Positions 25,561 to 32,802 of a stretch of 64,000 nucleotides of DNA are shown here, piece after piece. The stretch is from NCBI RefSeq assembly GCF_030408835.1, contig NZ_CP047357.1, positions 124,001-188,000 of the forward strand, given 5' to 3'. The translations under genes and the position numbers were made by a program. The notes under the pieces are model-generated. The model had not been told where the DNA came from. It saw only the letters and a program-made list of their open reading frames with translations, and did no database searches. The stretch is from Corynebacterium freneyi (GTDB lineage Bacteria; Actinomycetota; Actinomycetes; Mycobacteriales; Mycobacteriaceae). Position 1 is the stretch's first letter, and each line of letters begins with the position of its first letter.

Positions 25561-26640
25561 CTATTCGGAGTGGGCGGGTTCGCGGATGAGGCGGGGCACG
25601 ATCTTCACCATGATCACCATCGCCACCAGTTCCACCATCGTTTGCGTGACGACGGCCAGCGCCGCGATTTCCAACCCCTCGGGCAGGGACAGGGCCAACG
25701 GCAACACGACGAGGGAATTGCGCGTCACCGCGGAAAAGGCGACCGCGCGGACGGCCGGCACGTCGAGGCGCGCGAACTTCGCCGACGCGACGCCCAGCCC
25801 CAGGGCGATGGGCACGTAGGCGGCGTACAGCGGCACCAACCGCGCGAGATCCCCGAAACGCGACGTCACGTCGGCGATCTGCGAGGCGATGACCAACGCG
25901 AGCACCGCCATCATCAACGGCACCATCGCCGCGGCCATGACATCCTCCACGGTGCGCGCGACATGGCGGACGCCTCCGGGAGGGGCGGCGGGGACGTCGT
26001 CAAGCGAAACGACCCTGCCGCTGGCGGCCTGCACCACCGCCGCAGCCGTCAGCGGCACCAGGATGAGAAACGCGAACGACGTGATGAACGGGCCCGGATC
26101 GAGGAACCCCTCCAGCGCCTCGCCGGCGAAAAGCTGGCCCGGGCCGACGAACATCAGCAGGTACACCGGCAACGACACCATCTGCAACAACAGCAGCAAC
26201 GGCGTCGCCGCCAGCAACCGCGCCCGCGCCCCGCCCGCCAGCCCCGTGAACGGAATGACGTAATCGATGCACGGCGCCAACAACACCAGCAGCATGCCGA
26301 TGAGCAGCCCCCGGTCATCCTGGACGAACCTGGACAGGCCGAACACCACCCACGGCGTGACGAAGAAATTCACGCCCACGATCGCCGCACCGAAGCGAAT
26401 GTCGCCGAACGCGCGGCCGATGCGGGTGATCGGCACCGACAGGAACGTGGCGAACAGCAGCAACCCCAACGTCGGCGTGGTCCACCACGCCAACGCCGCC
26501 GGCAGGCCCGGCAACCCGACGCGCTCCGCGCCGAGGCCGATGGCCGCGCCGACGGCGATGGCCGCGAAATACAGCGGCACCTGGTTGTCGTCCCACCACT
26601 GCGGCACGGACCGGCCGCGGCGCACTCCGGGGTTCGTCAC
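25561..26640 (-). CDS. BASS/arsenite-resistance-type membrane transporter
   Basis: The 359-aa protein has about ten membrane segments. It shows bile-acid:Na+ symporter/ACR3-like sequence: PTLGLLLFATFLSVPI, VNFFVTPWVVFGL, LLAPCIDYVIPFTGLAGG and SAVTRNSLVVLPLAL. Members include arsenite exporters and organic-anion symporters; no arsenic genes adjoin, so the substrate is open. A cytosolic loop near residue 215 (VVSLDDV) carries a CGTCGTCAAGC copy. GTG at 26640 is preceded by GGGAGG. Confidence 0.75.
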   Translation of the reverse strand: MTNPGVRRGRSVPQWWDDNQVPLYFAAIAVGAAIGLGAERVGLPGLPAALAWWTTPTLGLLLFATFLSVPITRIGRAFGDIRFGAAIVGVNFFVTPWVVFGLSRFVQDDRGLLIGMLLVLLAPCIDYVIPFTGLAGGARARLLAATPLLLLLQMVSLPVYLLMFVGPGQLFAGEALEGFLDPGPFITSFAFLILVPLTAAAVVQAASGRVVSLDDVPAAPPGGVRHVARTVEDVMAAAMVPLMMAVLALVIASQIADVTSRFGDLARLVPLYAAYVPIALGLGVASAKFARLDVPAVRAVAFSAVTRNSLVVLPLALSLPEGLEIAALAVVTQTMVELVAMVIMVKIVPRLIREPAHSE

Positions 26641-26779
26641 GACGCCTCCCTTCGCGCGGTGTGCCGCCCCGCCGCAAACGCGGCGGAACCCGTCCCCACC
26701 GAATCTAGTGAAGGACGGGCTCCGGCGCGGATGCGCGAGCTTCCGCGGAGGTGACGCCGGGCAACGGCCGTGCAGCCGG

Positions 26780-27685
26780 TCAGCGCAGGTTGTCGGCCAT
26801 GATGCGACCCATGGCGCGCGAACCCTCCAGCGTCGGGTGCAGCTTCATGTTGTGGTCGCTGGTCTGGTCGTAGATGCCGGAGACGTAACGCTGCGAATCC
26901 GGGGCGGCGCAGGTGCCGTGGCCGACGGTGGCGGCCTTCATATCCACGAACCGGATGCCGTTGGCCGCGGCGGCGTTGCGGATCGACGACTGCAGGCCGG
27001 TTTCGACGGCGGCGATGCCCGGCAGCATGATCGGCGACGGCTGGTTCGGAGTGACGTTGATCAGGCAGACGTTGTCGCCCGCGCCGAGCTCCGGGTAGCC
27101 GGCCATGACGATCTCGGCGTTGGGGGCGGCCTCCTGCACGCGACGCTTCATGTCGGCGATGGTGGCGTGGTAGCCGCTGGGCAAGGACCCCGCGACACCC
27201 GCGACGTGCGTGCCGGTGTCGACCCACTGCAGCACGTCGAGGCCGCCGTACATGACGGCGACCTTGCGGGTGCCCGGACCGAGATCACCGTTGGCGATGG
27301 CTGCGGTCACCGAGTTGATCAGGTCCAGGTAGGGGACGCGGCCGGTGCCGTTGCAGGAGTAGTCGGCCAGCGGCACGTCGAGGATGCCGGCGGCGACGCG
27401 CGGCCAGTTCTCGGGGTCCTGCGGGCAACCGCCGGGGCCGTGGACGGGGGCGCGGGAGCCGCTGTTCGGGGCCGTGCCCGCGATGATGTGGCCGGCGGGC
27501 AGCGTCGGATTGGCCGCGAAGGAGTCGCCGAAGACGACGAGCTCCGTGCCCGCCGGGTTGGCGTCGGCGGTGGGCGCCGCGACCGTGGCGCCGGCTGCGA
27601 CGAGGCCGGTGGCGCAGGCGGCGGTGGCGAGGGCGATGGTGGAGCGGCGCAGCCCGGACAGGCGCGCGCGAAGGCTGAGGCTCAT
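26780..27685 (-). CDS. Secreted SGNH/GDSL hydrolase
   Basis: The 301-aa protein has an N-terminal signal peptide: a basic start, a hydrophobic run at ~16-37, and a likely cut near residue 42. The SGNH blocks follow: VVFGDSFAANP (nucleophile Ser55), an Asn/Gly-containing SCNGTGRV and MYGGLDVL loop, and the C-terminal SDHNMKLHP with the catalytic Asp/His pair. It is an exported esterase or lipase-like enzyme, possibly acting on mycomembrane lipids; the substrate is unknown. ATG at 27685 is preferred to an in-frame TTG two codons upstream. Confidence 0.82.
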   Translation of the reverse strand: MSLSLRARLSGLRRSTIALATAACATGLVAAGATVAAPTADANPAGTELVVFGDSFAANPTLPAGHIIAGTAPNSGSRAPVHGPGGCPQDPENWPRVAAGILDVPLADYSCNGTGRVPYLDLINSVTAAIANGDLGPGTRKVAVMYGGLDVLQWVDTGTHVAGVAGSLPSGYHATIADMKRRVQEAAPNAEIVMAGYPELGAGDNVCLINVTPNQPSPIMLPGIAAVETGLQSSIRNAAAANGIRFVDMKAATVGHGTCAAPDSQRYVSGIYDQTSDHNMKLHPTLEGSRAMGRIMADNLR

Positions 27686-27790
27686 GGGCAATAAGTCTCG
27701 GTTCTATAACGACGGCTGTCAATCATGTTTCGCTTTCGGGGGCCAAAGCCGCCGACGGCGCGGGGTTGGCGCCGTCGGCACCGACTGGGT

Positions 27791-27796
27791 TATGGT
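27791..27796 (+). promoter_or_regulatory. -10 element of the SRP RNA gene
   Basis: TATGGT precedes the predicted RNA 5' end by about 4-7 nt. Confidence 0.5.
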
Positions 27797-27799
27797 GTG

Positions 27800-27892
27800 G
27801 GCCGGACCCCATGCGGCGTCCATCTCGTGAACTCCCCCAGGGCAGGAATGCAGCAAGGGTCAGCGGGCTCTGGCGGGTGCGTGGGGTCCCCT
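27800..27892 (+). ncRNA. ffs: Signal recognition particle RNA, small bacterial type
   Basis: The ends pair (GGACCCCATGC with GCGTGGGGTCC) and enclose the conserved domain IV hairpin: CCAGGGCAGGAATGCAGC and AAGGGTCAGCGGGCTCTGG, the actinobacterial form of the Ffh-binding asymmetric loop. It is about 93 nt long. It guides Ffh to signal sequences. The exact ends are estimated from the helix. Confidence 0.88.
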
Positions 27893-28112
27893 CATGTCTT
27901 GGGGCATGTCTCGGGGCCCATGTCTTGGGGTTTCGGCCGCTGCGCCCGGGGGAGGCGTCGTCAAGCACAACGACGGCAGGGCACCCGCGACGGCCACGAT
28001 GCAGCGTCACGCCGTTGTGCTCTATTCTTTCCGTTGACAACTGCACCGGTCCACGGTGGCCGTCATCCCGGGCGGCCCGACCGGCGCCGTCGATGGATGA
28101 AGGATGCCTGCC

Positions 28113-29387
28113 ATGAAGCTGGATTCGTACGATTCCCACGAGCTGGCGCAGCTCAAGGATGATCTCGCGAAGGAATACGCCGACCTCAAGGCCAAGGGCC
28201 TGAAGCTCGACCTCACCCGAGGCAAGCCGTCGGCGGAGCAGCTCGACTTCGCCAACCCGCTGCTGGGACTGCCGGCACCGGACTACGTCACGGACGACGG
28301 CGAAGACGTCCGCAATTACGGCAACCTCAAGGGCATCGCGGGCATCCGCGAGCTGTGGGCGGGCCTGCTGGACCTGCCGGTGGCCAACGTCATCGCCGGC
28401 GACGCGTCGAGCCTGAACATCCAGTTCGACCTGATCAGCTGGGCCATGCAGTTCGGCACCGCCGACTCCGAGCGCCCGTGGAACGAGGAGCCGGTGCTGA
28501 AGTGGCTGTGCCCGGTGCCCGGCTACGACCGCCACTTCTCCATCACCGAGCATTTCGGCTTCGAGATGATCCCGGTGCCGCTCAACGACGACGGCCCGGA
28601 CATGGACATGGTCGAGCGTCTCGTCGCCGCGGACCCGCAGATCAAGGGCATGTGGAATGTGCCGGTGTTCTCCAACCCGACGGGCGTCACCTACTCGGAG
28701 GAGGTCTGCCGACGTCTCGTGGAGATGCCGACGGCCGCCCCGGACTTCCGCCTGATCTGGGACAACGCCTACATGGTGCACACCCTCACCGACGAGTTCC
28801 CGGCCAACCACCCGGTGATCACGTGGGCCGAGGAGGCCGGCAACGGCAATCGCGTGTGGGAGTTCGCGTCGACGTCGAAGATCACGTTCGCCGGCGCGGG
28901 CGTGGCGTTCTTCGCGTCGTCGGAGGCGAACATCGTCGACTACGTGCGGCATGCGTCGATTCGCGGCATCGGCCCGAACAAGGTCAACCAGCTGGCGCAC
29001 CTGAAGTTCTTCGGCGACGCCGACGGGGTGCGCGCGCAGATGATGCGCCACCGGGAGTCGCTGGCTCCGAAGTTCGACCGCGTGCTGGAGCTGTTGAACG
29101 AGCGGCTGGGCGAGTACGGCGTGGCCGAGTGGACGACGCCGAAGGGCGGGTACTTCATTTCGCTCGACGTCGTCGACGGCACGGCCCGCCGCGTGATCGA
29201 GCTGGCCAAGGAGGCCGGCATCGCGCTGACCGGCCCGGGTTCGTCGTTCCCGCTGAAGGACGACCCCAACGACCGCAACATTCGCCTGGCGCCGTCGCTG
29301 CCGCCGATCGAGGAGCTCGAGGCGGCGATGGACGGCGTGGCCACGTGCGTGCTGCTGGCGGCGGCCGAGCGGTTCGCGGCTCGCTAG
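28113..29387 (+). CDS. aspT: Aspartate aminotransferase
   Basis: The 424-aa PLP enzyme transfers the amino group between glutamate and oxaloacetate. It is of the corynebacterial fold-type I subgroup: LDLTRGKPSAEQLDF at the N-terminus, NYGNLKGIAGIRELWA, NVPVFSNPTGVTYS, the cofactor Asp/Tyr in LIWDNAYMVH, the Schiff-base Lys in FASTSKITFAGAGVAF and the carboxylate Arg in NIRLAPSLPP. ATG at 28113 was chosen because AAGGA sits 9 nt upstream; an ATG at 28104 overlaps that site. A TATTCT -10 is at 28023-28028. Position upstream of dnaX agrees with C. glutamicum aspT. Confidence 0.92.
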   Translation: MKLDSYDSHELAQLKDDLAKEYADLKAKGLKLDLTRGKPSAEQLDFANPLLGLPAPDYVTDDGEDVRNYGNLKGIAGIRELWAGLLDLPVANVIAGDASSLNIQFDLISWAMQFGTADSERPWNEEPVLKWLCPVPGYDRHFSITEHFGFEMIPVPLNDDGPDMDMVERLVAADPQIKGMWNVPVFSNPTGVTYSEEVCRRLVEMPTAAPDFRLIWDNAYMVHTLTDEFPANHPVITWAEEAGNGNRVWEFASTSKITFAGAGVAFFASSEANIVDYVRHASIRGIGPNKVNQLAHLKFFGDADGVRAQMMRHRESLAPKFDRVLELLNERLGEYGVAEWTTPKGGYFISLDVVDGTARRVIELAKEAGIALTGPGSSFPLKDDPNDRNIRLAPSLPPIEELEAAMDGVATCVLLAAAERFAAR

Positions 29388-29397
29388 CGGGAGTTTC

Positions 29398-30330
29398 GTG
29401 GATCTTCGGGAGACTGCTTATTGGGCGCGCCGCCTTTTTCCGGGGGCGGTGCGCATCGCCGAGCGCGGGGCGACGTTGCCGGGTCGGCGTCGCGTCAAGT
29501 CGCGGCCGGGCATTCCGGTGACGGTCGCGGAGTTTTCGCTTTACGACGAGCCCGCCGACGCCGATGAGGTGCCCGAGGTCGTCGACGGCGTCGATGCAGT
29601 CGGGGTGGTCGGCGGCGGTGAGGTCGTCGAAGGCGGTGCCGGTGAGCCCGCCGGGGGTGCAGAGGCCGAGGCTGCTGGCGCCGGTGCCGAGGCGCGGCGT
29701 CGTGAGGTCGCCGCGTTCACGGTGGATTTCGGGCGCGTCGACGTGGGGCTGCGCACGCCGGGCGACGATGACGTCCGCGTCGAGATGTTCCTGGTCGCCT
29801 ACCCGGATTCCGTGGGCGGCGCCGATTCCGGCGATGACTCGGCCATGGCCCGCATCGTCGCCGGTGCCGCTGCGGTGGTCGCCGATGATCCCGAGGCCGC
29901 GGGGCCGACGCCGGGGTCGGTGATCCCGGATGCCGTGCGCATCGGCCTGGATTCCGGGCCCGGGGTGCCCGGGGAGGGGTCTGCGGACGATTCTGCGGGC
30001 GATTCGGCGGGGGATCCCGCCGGGCAGTCGGGTTTCGCGGCGTCGGGCGCCACCACGCCGCACTTGTTGTGCGTCGTGCCGTACGTGTGGCCGGATGGCG
30101 TGCCGACCATCACGGAGGAGCCCGGCAGGATCTCGCTTCACCAGGAGGCGGGCGGTGTCGCCGACGCCGTCACCGGTGGGGCGCGCCTGACCACGGTGAC
30201 GCAGTTGGTCCCGATCACCGACGACGAGTACGCGCATGCCGACGCACACGGCGTCGATTCGTTGATGCGGTTGCTCGCCGAAGCGGACGCGGACCTTCGC
30301 GATCTGCGGCGTGGGTCGGTGGCGCAGTAG
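29398..30330 (+). CDS. Hypothetical protein, possible suppressor-of-fused-like C-terminus
   Basis: The 310-aa protein starts with GTG 10 nt after aspT and is probably co-transcribed. Three segments are visible: a basic head with VTVAEFSLYDE, two low-complexity Ala/Gly/Glu stretches (~50-100 and ~190-215), and a conserved-looking C-terminus (VTQLVPITDDEYAHADAHG then LLAEADADLRDLRRGSV). The C-terminus resembles the end of bacterial SUFU-domain proteins, but this is a weak call. No signal peptide or membrane helix is seen. Confidence 0.55.
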   Translation: MDLRETAYWARRLFPGAVRIAERGATLPGRRRVKSRPGIPVTVAEFSLYDEPADADEVPEVVDGVDAVGVVGGGEVVEGGAGEPAGGAEAEAAGAGAEARRREVAAFTVDFGRVDVGLRTPGDDDVRVEMFLVAYPDSVGGADSGDDSAMARIVAGAAAVVADDPEAAGPTPGSVIPDAVRIGLDSGPGVPGEGSADDSAGDSAGDPAGQSGFAASGATTPHLLCVVPYVWPDGVPTITEEPGRISLHQEAGGVADAVTGGARLTTVTQLVPITDDEYAHADAHGVDSLMRLLAEADADLRDLRRGSVAQ

Positions 30331-30375
30331 GGGAAGGGGCCTTACGCTTTCCGTCATGAACGAAAGGCGGATGCG

Positions 30376-31383
30376 ATGACCGACATCGGGGATTTCCTCT
30401 TTCATTCACGCCCCCTGTGGGGCGTCGATGGTCCGACGTGGCTGGTGCTCATGGGGGTCGGGCTCGGCGTCGGCTTCGTGCTGTGGCTCATCGCGGACAT
30501 TGCCGGGAAGGTGCGTGCCCACAAGGGCATCCGCGAGGCAACCGAGCGGCCGCAGGGTTGGGCGGTGCACACCGCGGCGTCGATGCCCCCGCAGCATGCG
30601 GCGTACCTGTGCGGTGGACGCCGCCGCGTGACCGACCTCGCATTCGCCGAGTTGGAGATGGCCGGGGCGCTGACGACTCAGGAACACACGAACGACAAGA
30701 TCAGGTTGTCCCCCGAGGTCACCGCGGGAACCGGTTCGTGGGCGCCGGGGGTTGCGGGCCCGGCGCAGGGGCTCAGCCCGGCGGCGACGACGATGCTCGA
30801 GGGAGCGAGGCCGCACGGGATGATCAACAAGAGATCCCGGAGTTTCGTGATCGGCGAGGTCGAGACGATCCGCAGGGAACTCGCCGACGCGGGTTTGGTG
30901 TCCCCGCACCGGATTCACCCCCATTCCGCCATGGCCCTCGCCGCGTTCGGGATGTACTTCCTGATCAGCGTCATCAGGACGATGATCGCGGCGGGCAACG
31001 GCCGCCCGGTCGAGGGGATGGTGGTCATTCTTTTCTTGGGTCTGCTCCTCGTCATCGGCATCGCGAACTTCCGCCGCTTTCCCCTGGACATCGGCGACCA
31101 GCTCACGGAACGGGGCATTCAGGTCCGCGGAGCGTTGGAGGCGGAGGTGTCGCGTCTGGGAGACACGGTGGTAATGCTCCCGGATCGCCGTCAGGGCCTC
31201 ATGCTCGTGGCGGTCGGAGGATTGGCGGCTGCGGGCGTCGTGTCCCCGCTGTTGCTGGACGCGTACGACAAATTCATGTGGACGGGCACGATCGGCGGCG
31301 GGGACGGCTCATCGACGTCCGGCTGCGGCAGCGGCGGTGACGGGGGCTGCGGCGGCGGAGGGTGCGGGGGCTGCGGTTCATGA
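30376..31383 (+). CDS. TIGR04222-like membrane protein with Gly/Cys-rich tail
   Basis: The 335-aa protein has four membrane helices (~21-41, 185-205, 214-231, 275-292) and a ~140-residue soluble domain between the first two. That domain has RRRVTDLAFAELEMAGAL and KIRLSP, resembling the TIGR04222 domain. It ends in a Gly/Ser/Cys tail with Cys at 317, 325, 330 and 333 (GCGSGGDGGCGGGGCGGCGS). With four helices the tail would sit on the same side as the N-terminus, probably outside. The DUF692 enzyme gene starts in its stop codon (ATGA), making this tail the obvious candidate substrate. Confidence 0.75.
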   Translation: MTDIGDFLFHSRPLWGVDGPTWLVLMGVGLGVGFVLWLIADIAGKVRAHKGIREATERPQGWAVHTAASMPPQHAAYLCGGRRRVTDLAFAELEMAGALTTQEHTNDKIRLSPEVTAGTGSWAPGVAGPAQGLSPAATTMLEGARPHGMINKRSRSFVIGEVETIRRELADAGLVSPHRIHPHSAMALAAFGMYFLISVIRTMIAAGNGRPVEGMVVILFLGLLLVIGIANFRRFPLDIGDQLTERGIQVRGALEAEVSRLGDTVVMLPDRRQGLMLVAVGGLAAAGVVSPLLLDAYDKFMWTGTIGGGDGSSTSGCGSGGDGGCGGGGCGGCGS

Positions 31384-32285
31384 CCGGACCGGCAGCCCTC
31401 ACCGGACCGGCTGCCCTGACCGGCCCGACCATCGCGTGGCGTCCGGGCACGGCGGTGGCGGTGTCGGCGGCGGCGCCGGCGTGGACGGAGGTCGTCGCCG
31501 ATTCGCTCTTCCCGGCCGACGGCGATGCCGCTTCCGCCGCAGCGCCGGTCACCGTCCCGCCGCCGTTGGCCGGGCTCATCGAGCGGGGCACGGCGGTGGT
31601 TCCGCATGGGTTGCGGTTGTCGTTGGCGTCGGCGGATCCGGACGACGTGGGCGACCCGTCGGTGCTGGCGCGGGCGGCGGAGGCGTTGGGGTCGCCGTTG
31701 GCCAGCGAGCACATCGCGTTCACCAGGGCGGGCGGCGTCGACGTGGGGCATTTGGTGGCGCCGCCGCAGACGATGGAGCAAGTCGGCGTCATCGCGCGCA
31801 ATTACCGTGCCGTGGTGGATCGGATTCCGGTGCCGGTGGCGTTGGAGCATGTGTCGGCGATGGTGGATTGGCCGGAGTCGACGATGGCGGAGGGTGATTT
31901 CGCGGCGGAGGTGTGCGCGGCGACGGGGGCGGGGCTGGTCCTGGACGTGGCCAACGTGTACGCCAATGCGGTCAACCGTGGTCTCGATCCGGTGGCGGAG
32001 TTGGCGCGCTTCCCGGTCGAGCCGATCGCCTACGTGCACGTGGCGGGTGGTCACATGCGCGCCGGGCGGTACGTCGATTCGCATGTCGATCCGGTGCCGC
32101 CGCAGGTTCTGGAGTTGTTGTCGGCGTTGGCGGATCGGTGTCGGGCGGCGGGTCGTCCCGCGCCGCCGACGATGATCGAGCGGGATGGGGCGTACCCGAC
32201 GTCAGAGGAGATGCTGGCCGAGCTGGGGGCGGTGGCTGCCGCGCTTGACGACGCCCACCGGCCGGACCGAGGGGCCGGCGGGTGA
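31380..32285 (+). CDS. DUF692 multinuclear non-haem iron oxidase (MNIO)
   Basis: The 301-aa protein belongs to the DUF692/UPF0276 TIM-barrel family, whose studied members (such as MbnB) use two or three iron atoms to modify cysteines in peptides. Likely metal ligands are all present: His76, SEHIAF (Glu110, His111), LEHVS (Glu156), LDVANVYAN (Asp189, Asn192), YVHVAGGH (His220, His225), DSHVDP (His235) and MIERDG (Glu267). The first ~18 residues repeat AALTGP. ATG overlaps the upstream stop; a GTG at 31362 is possible. The 3' end carries GCTTGACGACG and overlaps the next gene. Confidence 0.9.
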   Translation: MTGPAALTGPAALTGPTIAWRPGTAVAVSAAAPAWTEVVADSLFPADGDAASAAAPVTVPPPLAGLIERGTAVVPHGLRLSLASADPDDVGDPSVLARAAEALGSPLASEHIAFTRAGGVDVGHLVAPPQTMEQVGVIARNYRAVVDRIPVPVALEHVSAMVDWPESTMAEGDFAAEVCAATGAGLVLDVANVYANAVNRGLDPVAELARFPVEPIAYVHVAGGHMRAGRYVDSHVDPVPPQVLELLSALADRCRAAGRPAPPTMIERDGAYPTSEEMLAELGAVAAALDDAHRPDRGAGG

Positions 32286-32776
32286 GTGCGGCGGACCACG
32301 CCCGGCTGGCGGCGAGGCAGGCGGCGGTGGCGAGGGCGTTGGCGTCGTCAAGCCAGGACGCCGCGGACGAAGCGCTCGCCGGGGATGCGGGGCCGGCGCT
32401 GGACGCGGCGCAGGTGGCGTGGTCGCGGACGCAGCTGCGGATCAAGAGGTCCGGCTCGATCGCGCACCGGGCGCCGTTGTTGGCGGAGTTCCTGTCGGCG
32501 TGGCGGGGCGTGACCGCGGAGTACCTGGACTGGGTCGAATCCGGTGGGGGAGCAGCCGGCGAATCGACGCGTGCGGAGGCCGCGGAGTTTTCGGCGCATG
32601 TGTGCGGGCGGATGGCGGTGCCGTCGGCGGTGGTCGATGAACTGCTGGTGTTGCGGGATCTCGCGGCGGGGTCGGCGCGGGTGCGGATGGTGCGCGACCA
32701 TGGGCGGTGGATGGTCCGGGTGGGGAGTCGGCGGCGGTTCGGCGGCCGGGACCGGTCGAATGCGGGCGGTGCGTGA
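32282..32776 (+). CDS. Small partner protein of the DUF692 operon
   Basis: The 164-aa basic, helical protein starts with GTG overlapping the DUF692 stop (GTGA), so the two are probably translated together. MNIO enzymes commonly have a small partner that recruits the substrate; this position suits that role, but I recognise no known partner domain. Visible blocks are AQVAWSRTQLRIKRSGSIAHRA and LLAEFLSAWRGVTAEYLDWV; the C-terminus is Arg-rich. A Ser-rich loop near residues 22-25 carries a CGTCGTCAAGC copy. Confidence 0.65.
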   Translation: MSAADHARLAARQAAVARALASSSQDAADEALAGDAGPALDAAQVAWSRTQLRIKRSGSIAHRAPLLAEFLSAWRGVTAEYLDWVESGGGAAGESTRAEAAEFSAHVCGRMAVPSAVVDELLVLRDLAAGSARVRMVRDHGRWMVRVGSRRRFGGRDRSNAGGA

Positions 32777-32790
32777 TCCGGGGTGGCCGG

Positions 32791-32796
32791 TAGGCT
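32791..32796 (+). promoter_or_regulatory. -10 element, leaderless start of dnaX
   Basis: TAGGCT is followed by 6 nt and the GTG at 32803. Confidence 0.55.
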
Positions 32797-32802
32797 GGGC
32801 CC

